From positions 39,366 through 103,365 of the forward strand of contig SEEM01000006.1 of NCBI GenBank assembly GCA_004144595.1: a DNA stretch of 64,000 nucleotides, given 5' to 3'. A program made the translations under genes and the position numbers. Below, in pieces: positions 18,098-27,134 of this stretch. Numbering within the stretch: position 1 is the first letter of the stretch; every line of letters starts with the position of its first letter. The notes under the pieces were generated by a model. It had not been told where the DNA came from and did no database searches. It was given only the letters and a program-made list of their open reading frames with translations. The stretch comes from Hyphomicrobiales bacterium (lineage in GTDB: Bacteria; Pseudomonadota; Alphaproteobacteria; Rhizobiales; Beijerinckiaceae).

Positions 18098-19074
18098 CAG
18101 CCGGCTCGCACGCGCAGGCGCGGGTCGACCACCGCATAGAGCAGATCGACGACCGTGTTGATGATGACAAAGAGCAGGCCGACGAAGAGCAGATAAGCTG
18201 CCATCACCGGCACGTCCGAGAAGCTCACGGCCTGGATGAAGAGCAGGCCGAGGCCCGGCCATTGGAACACCGTCTCAGTGACGATTGCGAAGGCGATTAG
18301 CGAGCCGATCTGAAGGCCGGTGACGGTGATGACGGGCATCAGGGCGTTTCGCAGCGCGAGCTTGAAATGGATGCGACGCGGCGACAGGCCGCGTGCCCTG
18401 GCGAAGCGGATATAATCGCTCGACAGAACGTCGATCAGTTCGGAGCGCACGAGGCGCATGATCAGCGTCAGCTGGTAAAGCGCAAGCGTGATGCCCGGCA
18501 GTATCAAGGCCTTCAGGCCGCTCCAGGTCAGAAGTCCGGTCGTCCAGAAGCCGAGCTTGACGGTCTCGCCGCGTCCGAAGGAAGGCAGCAGGCCGAAATT
18601 GACGGCGAAGACCAGGATCAGCACGATGCCCGTCACGAAGGTCGGCGTCGAAATGCCGATGAGCGAGACCGCCTGGACGAGCCGCGCCGCAATCCCGTCC
18701 GGCTTCAAGGCGCAGAGCACCCCGAGGGGGATGCCGAGCACCAGCGACAGCAGCGTCGCGACCATCACGAGTTCCAGCGTCGCGGGCAGCCTCTCGGCGA
18801 TCAGCTCCCCGACCGGGCGCTGGTTGCGGAAGCTGATGCCGAGGTCGCCCCTGACGATCCGCCCAAGGAAATCGCCATACTGCACCAAAATCGGCCGCTC
18901 CAGGCCCAGCGATTTCCGCAGCTCCGCCTTCTCCTCCAGCGTCGCGTTCTCGCGCGACAGCGTCGCGACCGGATCCCCGACGAAGCGGAACATCGCGAAG
19001 GAGACGGCCGAGACCGCCAGCATGACAAGCGCGGCCTGGCCGAGACGGGATATCAGGACGCGCAGGATCGTCAT
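18097..19074 (-). CDS. ABC transporter permease, DppB type
   Basis: This is a 325-residue inner-membrane permease of the DppB/GsiC type. The N terminus is LRVLISRLGQAALVMLAVSAVSFAMFRFVGDPV, followed by the GDLGISFRNQRPVGELIAERLPATLEL region and the EAA loop RGLSPRRIHFKLALRNALMPVITV. It is the second gene of the left operon, 15 bases after the binding-protein gene. Confidence 0.92.
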   Translation of the reverse strand: MTILRVLISRLGQAALVMLAVSAVSFAMFRFVGDPVATLSRENATLEEKAELRKSLGLERPILVQYGDFLGRIVRGDLGISFRNQRPVGELIAERLPATLELVMVATLLSLVLGIPLGVLCALKPDGIAARLVQAVSLIGISTPTFVTGIVLILVFAVNFGLLPSFGRGETVKLGFWTTGLLTWSGLKALILPGITLALYQLTLIMRLVRSELIDVLSSDYIRFARARGLSPRRIHFKLALRNALMPVITVTGLQIGSLIAFAIVTETVFQWPGLGLLFIQAVSFSDVPVMAAYLLFVGLLFVIINTVVDLLYAVVDPRLRVRAG

Positions 19075-19089
19075 CGCGAAACCGAACGC

Positions 19090-20652
19090 TCACTTCACCT
19101 GGGCGAACCAGAGGCGGACATACTCGTCAGGGAACTGAGGCACGTCGACGCCCTGGCGGGCCGCCCACGCGACCGGCTGCAGATGCAGCGGAATATAGGC
19201 GACGGTCTCTTTGGCGACCTTGAGAGCTTGGACCAAAAGCGCGCGCCGCTTGGTCTCGTCGAGCTCGGCGGCCGCTTCGCGGGTCAGCTTCTCGATCTCG
19301 GGGTTGGTGTAGCCGGTCGGGTTCGAGCCGCCGAACCCGTCCTTGGGTGCCGTCAGCAGGGCCGACAGCACGCTGAACCCGTCCATCGGCGGCAGGGTCG
19401 CCCAGCCGAGCATGAAGGCATCGAGCTCGCCGCGGTCCTGCTTGGGGAAATAAGTCGCGCGGGACTCGGTCTTGACCTCGGTCTGCACGCCGATGCGGCT
19501 CCACATTGCGGCGATGGCGATACAGATCTGCTCGTCGTTGATATAGCGGTCATTGGGGCAGTTCAGCGGCAGCTTGAAGCCGTTGGGATAGCCGGCGTCG
19601 GCCAGAAGCGCCTTGGCCTTTTCGGCGCTGTAGCCGGGCAGCGTGTCGTTGGTCTTGTCGTAACCCGGGACCGGGGGCGCGACGAGAGTTCCTGTATTCT
19701 GCGACTTGCCACGCATCACGCGCTTCTGGATGGCCTCGAGGTCGATCGCCTGCCAGAGCGCCTGGCGCACCTTGAGTTCCTTGAGCGGGTTCTTCTGGTC
19801 CGGCGCGCTCTTCATCATGTCGGCCTGGTTGAGGCCGAGGAAGATCAGCCGCAGCGAGGGCTCCTCGATGACTTTGAAGGCGCTGTTCTGGCCGATCCTG
19901 CCGAGATCCTGGAGCGGTGCCGGCGCGATCAGGTCGAGCTCTCCGGAGAGCAGCGCTGCGACCCGCGTCGCGTCAGACTTGATCGGCTTGAACTCGATGC
20001 GCGTCAGGTCGTGCTGCGGCTTGTCCCACCAATCCGGATTCACCACCATCGTGGTGCCAGCATCGGGTTTGAAGGACTCGAGCTTGAAGGGGCCTGTGCC
20101 GATCGCGGTGGTGGAGGCTGCGGTGGTGACGCCCGTGCCGATATTGCCTGGTTTAAGCGAGCCGGTCTGCTCCATCCACTTCCGGTCCATGATGTAGATC
20201 CCGGCGAGATCGTTCAGCAGGAGCGGATATGGCCCCTTGGTGACGAGATCGACGGTGTAGTCGTCGACTTTCTCGGCCCGCACGACCTGCGAGAGATTGC
20301 CGCGTGCCCGGGCGCCGGGGTCGAGCAGGCGGGTGACGGACGCGACCACGTCGTCCGCGGTGAAGACATCGCCATTGTGGAACTTCACACCCTTGCGCAG
20401 CTCGAATCGCCACGTGTCGGGGGCGATCGTCTTCCAGCTCGTCGCCAGCGCCGGCTCCAGCTGCATCGTCCGCCCGCGGCGGACCAGCGGATCGAAGACG
20501 TGGTGCAACATCGAGGTCGTGAAGCTCTCGGTGTGTGCATAGGGGTCGAGCGTGGCGATGTCGGTCGGGGCCGACCAGCGCAGCGTCTTGGAGTCTGCAG
20601 TGGTTGCGAGGAGCGCGCCGGCCGCCGCCAGCATAGACACGATACGGTTCAT
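19090..20652 (-). CDS. ABC transporter substrate-binding protein, family 5
   Basis: This is a 520-residue periplasmic binding protein of the peptide/nickel/opine family (SBP_bac_5). The signal peptide is MNRIVSMLAAAGALLATTADS, and the family start is LRWSAPTDIATLDPYAHTESFTTSMLHHVFDPL with FHNGDVFTADDVVAS. The ATG at 20652 is chosen over an upstream in-frame ATG because AGAGGGG precedes it and the signal peptide starts there. It is the first gene of the left operon, and the ligand cannot be predicted. Confidence 0.9.
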   Translation of the reverse strand: MNRIVSMLAAAGALLATTADSKTLRWSAPTDIATLDPYAHTESFTTSMLHHVFDPLVRRGRTMQLEPALATSWKTIAPDTWRFELRKGVKFHNGDVFTADDVVASVTRLLDPGARARGNLSQVVRAEKVDDYTVDLVTKGPYPLLLNDLAGIYIMDRKWMEQTGSLKPGNIGTGVTTAASTTAIGTGPFKLESFKPDAGTTMVVNPDWWDKPQHDLTRIEFKPIKSDATRVAALLSGELDLIAPAPLQDLGRIGQNSAFKVIEEPSLRLIFLGLNQADMMKSAPDQKNPLKELKVRQALWQAIDLEAIQKRVMRGKSQNTGTLVAPPVPGYDKTNDTLPGYSAEKAKALLADAGYPNGFKLPLNCPNDRYINDEQICIAIAAMWSRIGVQTEVKTESRATYFPKQDRGELDAFMLGWATLPPMDGFSVLSALLTAPKDGFGGSNPTGYTNPEIEKLTREAAAELDETKRRALLVQALKVAKETVAYIPLHLQPVAWAARQGVDVPQFPDEYVRLWFAQVK

Positions 20653-20868
20653 GCGAAACCCCTCTTTTCGGTCGATGCCGTTGGAATGCGTGACGATACG
20701 CAAACTGCATGCACTTCGGTCAAGGGTCTAGAGTTGCCGACCTCTCCGATTTCTGCCTGTTCTTTCATCAATCTTTGCGCCGCGCCGGCCGGGCGAGGAT
20801 ACCTTTGGTATCGCGCGAGAGCGGCCTGCGCTCTCGGGCGAGGGGGCGCTCACGTGCCGAGAGGCCCG

Positions 20869-21759
20869 TTACCGACCGACTTTCGCTATCTCGGCTGCGA
20901 GGTTTGCCAGGTAACTGCATTCATCGGCGGACTCGTTATTCCACCACATCGCACACAGGTTATGCGACGGGATCGCCGGACGCGCCTCCAGCACCCGCAA
21001 CGCCAGCTTCTCGCCCGAGAGATGGATCATCTCGCGCGGGATCATCGCCGCGCCGGTGCCGGCGCTGGCGAGGCGGGCGATCACCGTCAACGGATTGCAG
21101 GTGTTCAGCCGACGCGGCTTCAGCCCGTGCGAGCCGAACCACATCTGGATCGTCGTGAACAGGCCCGATGGCGAACCGTTGGTAAAGATCGGCAGGTCGA
21201 CCAGGTTTTCGGGCGTCGCGACGTTGCCGACAAACGGCAGGCTTTCGCCGATCACCCAGACGAGATCGATCAGCCAGAGCGGAACGATCGTCACCCCGTC
21301 ATGGGCTCGCGGCTGCGAGAGGAAAGCGATGTCGATCGAGCGGTCGAGCAGGAGCTGCTCGAGTTTCGTGCTGAAATCGACGGTTACGTCGACCTGCAGC
21401 TCGGCATGACGGCGCGCGAGCTGCGCCAGGAGATTCGGCAGGACAGCGGCTGCGAAGGAATCCGCCGCGCCGATGCGCAGAAGGCTTTTCCCGCGCAAGC
21501 CGTCCTTGCTGTGACGCTGCACATGTTCGGCATGAGCCAGCAAGCGCTCGATATCGGCATAGATCGCATTGCCGAGCGTCGTCGGCGCCGGACGATACAG
21601 CGAGCGGTCGAAGAGTTCGCCGCCGAGGATGCGCTCCAGCTCCTTGATCCGAAGACTGACGGTGGGCTGCGAAAGATTGAGATGCAGGGCGGCGGCGCGG
21701 AAGCCGCCGAGCCGGGCCACCCAGTAGAACGCTTCCGCCTGACCGAAGGTATAGCGCAT
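20869..21759 (-). CDS. LysR-type transcriptional regulator
   Basis: This encodes 296 residues. The N-terminal winged helix-turn-helix (FYWVARLGGFRAAALHLNLSQPTVSLRIKELERILGGELFDRS) is followed by a LysR effector domain (LLRIGAADSFAAAVLPNLLAQLARRHAELQVDV). It is divergent from the right-hand ABC/Hyu operon (start 21904) and upstream of the left-hand operon on the same strand, so it may control both. The effector is presumably the imported compound. The ATG at 21759 is chosen over the upstream TTG at 21783. No clear T-N11-A box could be fixed in the 144-base divergent spacer. Confidence 0.88.
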   Translation of the reverse strand: MRYTFGQAEAFYWVARLGGFRAAALHLNLSQPTVSLRIKELERILGGELFDRSLYRPAPTTLGNAIYADIERLLAHAEHVQRHSKDGLRGKSLLRIGAADSFAAAVLPNLLAQLARRHAELQVDVTVDFSTKLEQLLLDRSIDIAFLSQPRAHDGVTIVPLWLIDLVWVIGESLPFVGNVATPENLVDLPIFTNGSPSGLFTTIQMWFGSHGLKPRRLNTCNPLTVIARLASAGTGAAMIPREMIHLSGEKLALRVLEARPAIPSHNLCAMWWNNESADECSYLANLAAEIAKVGR

Positions 21760-21903
21760 CGGCAAGATGATAGCCGGAGGCAATCAAGCGGCAAGCACTT
21801 CTTATTTTTATTCGCCATCGCGTCGCCATAGCCTTTCCCTGTTCGGCGCGGCGCCGGCCTCCGGCGTAGCCGAGGCACTGCCAATGAAAACAGGGGAAGT
21901 TCG

Positions 21904-23463
21904 ATGCTGACCGTGCCAACAAATCGACGAGCCTTTCTCACGGCTGCCGCCGGCGGCGCTCTCGGCGGGCTTTTGCCCGCGAGCCTGCTTCACGCCCAGC
22001 CGAACAACGGCAAGACGCTGACCATCGTCCTGCCGAGCAATCCGATCACCATCGACCCGATAAACCAGCTCAATCACGACGCTATGGTGCTCGGCCAGAC
22101 CGTTTTCGAGAACCTGGTCGAATACGATCTCGACGGCGTGCTGAAGCCGCAACTCGCCAAGGCCCTGCCGACGGTATCTGCGGACCGGAAGACGTACACC
22201 TTCGAGCTGCGGGACGACGTCACCTTCCACAACGGCAAGAAGATGACCGCGGAGGACGTGAAATACTCCTTCGACTACCTGCTCGACCCGGCCAACAAGG
22301 CGCTGCGCCGGCCGATCTTCGCCAAGATCGCGAAGGTCAGCGTGGTCGACCCGCTCAAGGTCCAGGTCGAGCTCTCCGAACCTTACGGGCAGTGGGTCTA
22401 TTTTCTTACCAAGTACATGGGCATCTTCCCGGCCGGCTCGCGCAAGGAGCATGGCGACGAGTACTTCAAGCAAAGGCCTGCCGGCGTCGGGACCGGGTTC
22501 GGCGTTTTCGAGGAGTGGAAGCCGAACGACTATATCAGCTTCAAGAAGAATCCGAATTACTGGCGCAAGGGTCTCCCGGCCTGGGACCGGCTGGTCGTCA
22601 AGATGATCCCCGAGGATGCAACCCGCGTCGCCTATCTGCTGACCGGGCAGGTCGACATCATCAGCGCGCCGCCGCCGCGCGAGTTCAACCGCCTGAAGAC
22701 CATGCCGAACGTGACCGGCGCCTCGCGGCCGACGCTGGGCGGCTCGCTGCTGATGTTCACCAACAACCTCAAAGCGCCTTTCGACGACGTGAACTTTCGC
22801 AAGGCACTCGCCTGCGCCACGGATCGCAAGACCATAGCCGACAAGGTCTATTACGGCCTGCTGGACCCGACCGGCGGGCTCGCGCCGCCGCGGGGCTGGT
22901 GGTACAATCCCGAGGCTGACAAGGAAATCGCCTTCGACCTGGAGAGGGCGAAGCAGTTTCTCGCCAAGTCGAAATACCCGAACGGCGCCGAGATCGACAT
23001 CTCGATCCAGGCCGAGCCCTATCTGCTCGACACCAAGGACGCAGCGATCTTCCTGCAGGCGCAGCTCGCCAAGATCGGCATCAAGCTCAACCTCAAGGTC
23101 TATGAGTTCTCGGTGCTGATCCAGCAGATCGCCCGCGGCGAGCATCAGATGGCGATGCAGGTCTACATGTCGCCGGGCGAGCCGACCTACACCATCGCCA
23201 ATACCGTGATGCCCGGGCAGTTCCTGTCGAAGAGCACCGGCTACGACAACGCCGAGCTCAATGCGCTGATGTCGGCCGCCTTCGCCGAAAGCGAGGAAGC
23301 CAAGCTCAAGGACATCTACGGCAAGATGCAGATGATCCTCGCCCGCGACGCGCCGATCGGCGTGCTCGGCTTCGTCCATGCCTCCAATCTCTGGCGGCAG
23401 GGCGTGCAGGACTTCAAGGTGAACCAGGCGCTGACGATGAGCGTCGGCGAGGTGAAACTCTGA
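21904..23463 (+). CDS. ABC transporter substrate-binding protein, family 5
   Basis: This is a 519-residue periplasmic binding protein (SBP_bac_5). The N terminus is Tat-like (PTNRRAFLTAAAGGALGGLLPASLLHA). The mature part begins KTLTIVLPSNPITIDPINQLNHDAMVLGQTVFENLVEYD, with the family motif TFHNGKKMTAEDVKYSFDYLLDP. AGGGGAAG precedes the ATG. It is the first gene of the right operon and only distantly similar to the left binding protein, so the two systems probably differ in ligand. Confidence 0.9.
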   Translation: MLTVPTNRRAFLTAAAGGALGGLLPASLLHAQPNNGKTLTIVLPSNPITIDPINQLNHDAMVLGQTVFENLVEYDLDGVLKPQLAKALPTVSADRKTYTFELRDDVTFHNGKKMTAEDVKYSFDYLLDPANKALRRPIFAKIAKVSVVDPLKVQVELSEPYGQWVYFLTKYMGIFPAGSRKEHGDEYFKQRPAGVGTGFGVFEEWKPNDYISFKKNPNYWRKGLPAWDRLVVKMIPEDATRVAYLLTGQVDIISAPPPREFNRLKTMPNVTGASRPTLGGSLLMFTNNLKAPFDDVNFRKALACATDRKTIADKVYYGLLDPTGGLAPPRGWWYNPEADKEIAFDLERAKQFLAKSKYPNGAEIDISIQAEPYLLDTKDAAIFLQAQLAKIGIKLNLKVYEFSVLIQQIARGEHQMAMQVYMSPGEPTYTIANTVMPGQFLSKSTGYDNAELNALMSAAFAESEEAKLKDIYGKMQMILARDAPIGVLGFVHASNLWRQGVQDFKVNQALTMSVGEVKL

Positions 23464-23477
23464 GGGCCTGATCGCTC

Positions 23478-24422
23478 ATGCTTCGCCTCGTCGCAGGCCG
23501 CATCCTCTCCTCGATCGGCACGCTGCTCTTTGTCGGCCTCGCGCTGTTCGCGCTGACGCGCTCCGGTCCGGGCTCTCCGGCCCGGATCGTGCTCGGGGCT
23601 GACGCGACCGCCGAGCAGATCGCGCAGTTCGAGCAGTCGCACGGGCTAGACCGGTCTTTCCTCGCGCAGTACGGCGCCTGGCTGGGCGATGTCCTGCGCG
23701 GGGATTTCGGCAAGTCCTTCGTCACCGGCCGCGACGTCGCCGCCCAGGTTGCCGATGCATTGCCGGTGACGCTGGCGATCGTGCTCTTCGCGTTCGTGAT
23801 CGCTTTGGTCGTGGGCATCGGCATCGGCGTGCTGGCCGCGCTGAAGCCCGGCGGCGCCTTCGACCGGATCAGTCGCTTCGCCTCGGTACTAGGCCTGTCG
23901 ATACCGGCCTTCTGGCTCGGCATCGTGCTGATCCGCTTCCTCGCAGTCGATCTTCGCCTGTTGCCGCCGGGTGGCTACGCTCCGCTCTCGACCGGCCTCA
24001 AGCTGCACCTCCAAAGCATCCTGATGCCCGCGCTGTCGCTGGCGGTCTACTATATCGCCGTGCTCGCGAGGATGACGCAGGCCAGCCTTCAGGAGACCTT
24101 GCGCGGGGACTATGTCCGCACCGCGCGCGCCATGGGCCTCTCCCGCCGTCGGGTCGTGTTCTACGCGCTGGTCAATGCGCTGCCGCCGGTGGTCAACCTT
24201 GCGGCGCTTTCCTTCGGCTACATGTTCGGCTGGGCGCTGATCATCGAGCAGGTGTTCAACATCCCCGGCCTGTCGCGCGCCCTGCTGAACGCGATCTCGC
24301 AGCGCGACTTCCTGCTCCTGCAGGGTATCGTCTTCCTTTTCACCGCGATCTTCGTCTTCGCCAATCTCGGCGCCGACCTGATCAACCGCGTGCTCGATCC
24401 GCGCCAAAGGGCGGCGACATGA
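23478..24422 (+). CDS. ABC transporter permease, DppB type
   Basis: This is a 314-residue permease. It has LVAGRILSSIGTLLFVGLALFALTRSGPGSPARIVLG, then GDFGKSFVTGRDVAAQVADALPVTLAIV and the EAA loop MGLSRRRVVFYALVNALPPVVNL. The gene starts 14 bases after the binding protein and overlaps the next permease by four bases. Confidence 0.92.
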   Translation: MLRLVAGRILSSIGTLLFVGLALFALTRSGPGSPARIVLGADATAEQIAQFEQSHGLDRSFLAQYGAWLGDVLRGDFGKSFVTGRDVAAQVADALPVTLAIVLFAFVIALVVGIGIGVLAALKPGGAFDRISRFASVLGLSIPAFWLGIVLIRFLAVDLRLLPPGGYAPLSTGLKLHLQSILMPALSLAVYYIAVLARMTQASLQETLRGDYVRTARAMGLSRRRVVFYALVNALPPVVNLAALSFGYMFGWALIIEQVFNIPGLSRALLNAISQRDFLLLQGIVFLFTAIFVFANLGADLINRVLDPRQRAAT

Positions 24423-25303
24423 ACACTCTGCGCAAGGCCCTCGACGGTCTCGACTGGAGCGGCTGGCTCGGAGCGGGCATCGTCGGCCTGATGGTGCTTG
24501 CCGCCGTCTTCGCGCCTTTGATCGCGCCGTACGACCCGCTCGCGCTCAACATCGAGGACCGGCTGGCTCCGCCCGATGCCAGCCATTGGCTCGGAACCGA
24601 CCAGGGTGGACGCGATGTGCTGAGCCGCATCCTGTTCGGTGCGAGAGCCTCGCTTGCGATCGGAATCGGCGCCGTGCTGATCGGCGCGGCGATCGGCATC
24701 TCCGCCGGGATCTTCGCCGCATACAAGGGCGGGCTGGGCGAGCAGGTCGTGATGCGCATCGTCGATGGCGTCGCATCGATCCCGCTGCTGGTCTGGGCGA
24801 TCGCCATCGTCGGCATCCTCGGCGTCGGGCCGCTGCCGCTGGGACCGCTGCTCCTGCCTAACGAGATCAAGATCGTCGTCCTCGTGGGCTGCCTGTTCTC
24901 GCCGGTCTTCGCCCGCGTCACCTATGCGGTAGCCAAGCGCATCGCGGGTGCCGACTACGTCCGCGCGCGCTTCCTGCAGGGCGCCTCGCATTGGCAGATC
25001 GTCAGCGGCGACGTGCTGCCGAACTGCCTCTCCCCGATCATCGTGCAGGGCACGCTTCTCGTCGCGATCGGCATCGTCATCGAGGCCTCGATCAGCTTTG
25101 TCGGCCTCGGCGTGCAGCCGCCGCAGCCGAGCTGGGGCACCATGCTCTCCGATGCTCGCAGTGCAATCTATTCCGGCGAATGGTGGCTGCCGGTCTTTCC
25201 GGGGCTCGCGATCTCACTGACCGTGATCGGCTTCAACCTTCTGGGCGATGCGGTGCGCGAACTGTTCGACCCGCGCAGCGAAGCCAGGACGCTGATCGCA
25301 TGA
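24419..25303 (+). CDS. ABC transporter permease, DppC type
   Basis: This is a 294-residue permease with the DppC signature HWLGTDQGGRDVLSRILFGARASL, about six transmembrane helices, and the EAA loop region FLQGASHWQIVSGDVLPNCLSPIIVQ. It overlaps the previous and next genes by four bases each, so the transporter subunits are translated as a coupled set. Confidence 0.92.
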   Translation: MNTLRKALDGLDWSGWLGAGIVGLMVLAAVFAPLIAPYDPLALNIEDRLAPPDASHWLGTDQGGRDVLSRILFGARASLAIGIGAVLIGAAIGISAGIFAAYKGGLGEQVVMRIVDGVASIPLLVWAIAIVGILGVGPLPLGPLLLPNEIKIVVLVGCLFSPVFARVTYAVAKRIAGADYVRARFLQGASHWQIVSGDVLPNCLSPIIVQGTLLVAIGIVIEASISFVGLGVQPPQPSWGTMLSDARSAIYSGEWWLPVFPGLAISLTVIGFNLLGDAVRELFDPRSEARTLIA

Positions 25304-26265
25304 GTCCGGCTCTCCTCAGCGTCGAGGGCCTGCGCGTCGGCTTCCGCTCGGCCGATGGCGGCACGGTGGAGGCGGTGCGCGGCGTCGATTTCTCCGTCGC
25401 GCCCGGTGAGGCTGTCGGCATCGTCGGCGAATCCGGCTCCGGCAAAAGCCTCAGCATGCTTGCGGTGATGCGCCTGCTGGGTGCGCCGGCGCGCATCACG
25501 GGCGGACGCGTGCTGTTCGACGGCGAAGACCTGCTCGCCGCCAGTGACAAGCGTATGCGGGCGCTGCGCGGGCGCGATATCGCCATGGTCTTCCAGGATC
25601 CGCAGAGCTCGCTCAATCCCGCGCTGACGATCGGCCGCCAGATCACCGACGTCGTTCGCGCGCATCGCGATGTCTCGACGAGCGAGGCGCGGCGTATTGC
25701 GGTGGAAGAGCTGGAGCGCGTCGGCATCCGCGATGCCGGCAGGCGGCTTGCTTCCTATCCGCACGAGTTCTCGGGCGGCATGCGCCAGCGCGCGTTGATC
25801 GCGATGGCGATCGCCTGCCGGCCGCGCCTCCTGATCGCCGACGAGCCGACCACCGCGCTCGATGTCACCGTCCAGGCTCAGATCGTCGAACTCATCGCCG
25901 AGCTGCGTCGTGAACTCGGCCTCGCCGTCGTCTTCATCTCGCACAATCTCCAACTCGTTGCCGAGATCGTCGAGCGTGTCGTGGTGATGTATGGCGGCAA
26001 GGTCGTCGAGGACGGGCCGGTCGAGGCGATCGAGCATGCGCCGCGCCATCCCTACACCGCCCTGCTCAAGGCCTGCGTGCCGAGCCTGACCGGGCCAGTC
26101 GGCCCGCTGACTGCGATCGAAGGCGCCCCGCCGCGACTTGGCCGCCTGTCCGCCGGCTGCCCGTTCTCGCCGCGCTGCCCCGATGTCGCCGAGCCCTGCG
26201 CCAGCCAGATGCCGGCGCTGGTCACCGAAGCCGGGCATCGTATCGCTTGCTGGAGGCCGCGATGA
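25300..26265 (+). CDS. ABC transporter ATPase, DppD type
   Basis: This is a 321-residue ATPase with Walker [12 protein letters not shown] loop [13 protein letters not shown], signature [12 protein letters not shown], Walker [13 protein letters not shown] and the H loop in FISHNL. The C-terminal oligopeptide-transporter region has the cysteine pattern [14 protein letters not shown], which can hold an iron-sulfur cluster in related proteins. It overlaps the neighbouring genes by four bases on each side. Confidence 0.92.
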   Translation: MSPALLSVEGLRVGFRSADGGTVEAVRGVDFSVAPGEAVGIVGESGSGKSLSMLAVMRLLGAPARITGGRVLFDGEDLLAASDKRMRALRGRDIAMVFQDPQSSLNPALTIGRQITDVVRAHRDVSTSEARRIAVEELERVGIRDAGRRLASYPHEFSGGMRQRALIAMAIACRPRLLIADEPTTALDVTVQAQIVELIAELRRELGLAVVFISHNLQLVAEIVERVVVMYGGKVVEDGPVEAIEHAPRHPYTALLKACVPSLTGPVGPLTAIEGAPPRLGRLSAGCPFSPRCPDVAEPCASQMPALVTEAGHRIACWRPR

Positions 26266-27134
26266 CCGGCCCGATCCTGTCGCTGCGCGGCGTCTCGAAA
26301 TCCTTCCCGCAGGGCGGCTTTCTCGACCGTCTGCTCGGGCGCGACAATCGGCTCGTCGCGCTCGACGATGTCAGCCTGGACGTCATGCGCGGCGATGTCG
26401 TCGGCATCGTCGGCGAGAGCGGTTCGGGCAAGTCGACCTTGGCCGGCCTGGCGGTCGGACTGGCGCGACCGACCTCGGGTGAGATCCTGCTCGACGGCCG
26501 GTCGATGGCCGAGCTGATGCGAGACCATGCCGGGCCTTGGCGGCGGCGCGTGCAGATGGTCTTTCAGGATTCGAGCAGCGCCCTGAATCCGCGCAAGAGC
26601 ATCGCGCGTTGCCTGGGGGAGACGCTGGCGCTGCGCGGCGTGCCTGATCTGCATCGTGCGAGCGAGATCGCCGACTTGCTGACGCTGGTGGGGCTCGGCC
26701 CTGAGATCGGGCCGCGCCTGCCGCACGAGCTTTCGGGCGGGCAGCGCCAGCGCATCGGCCTGGCGCGGGCTCTGGCCATGAACCCGGAGCTGCTGATCGC
26801 CGACGAGCCGGTCTCGGCGCTCGACGTCTCTCTTCAGGCGCAGGTGATCAACCTGCTCTCGCGTCTGACGCGCGAGCTCGGCCTCACTCTGCTCTTCATC
26901 AGCCACGATCTCGCGCTGGTTCGCACGCTGTGCAGCCGCATCGTCGTGATGCGCAAAGGCGCGATCGTCGAGCAGGGGCCCTGCCTCGATGTGCTCGACC
27001 GGCCGCAGCATCCCTACACCCAAGCCCTCATCGCCGCCGTGCCGAAGGGCCTCGCCGGCCGGCGCACGCCGCTGCCGGTCCGTGCCGACGCGGCGGCTCC
27101 AGTCACCCGGGAAGACATCCATGGCGCAGCATAG
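26262..27134 (+). CDS. ABC transporter ATPase, DppF type
   Basis: This is a 290-residue ATPase with Walker [13 protein letters not shown] loop FQDSSSALNPRKS, signature [12 protein letters not shown], Walker B LLIADEPVSALD and H loop FISHDLAL. It is the partner of the DppD-type ATPase upstream. Its 3' end overlaps the HyuA start by 14 bases, which ties transport and metabolism into one operon. Confidence 0.92.
   Translation: MTGPILSLRGVSKSFPQGGFLDRLLGRDNRLVALDDVSLDVMRGDVVGIVGESGSGKSTLAGLAVGLARPTSGEILLDGRSMAELMRDHAGPWRRRVQMVFQDSSSALNPRKSIARCLGETLALRGVPDLHRASEIADLLTLVGLGPEIGPRLPHELSGGQRQRIGLARALAMNPELLIADEPVSALDVSLQAQVINLLSRLTRELGLTLLFISHDLALVRTLCSRIVVMRKGAIVEQGPCLDVLDRPQHPYTQALIAAVPKGLAGRRTPLPVRADAAAPVTREDIHGAA

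Noticed and set aside
18367..21831. 1154-codon open frame on the plus strand
   Set aside because: It lies antisense to the left ABC operon and the LysR gene. It has no domain and a composition expected from reading high-GC genes backwards.
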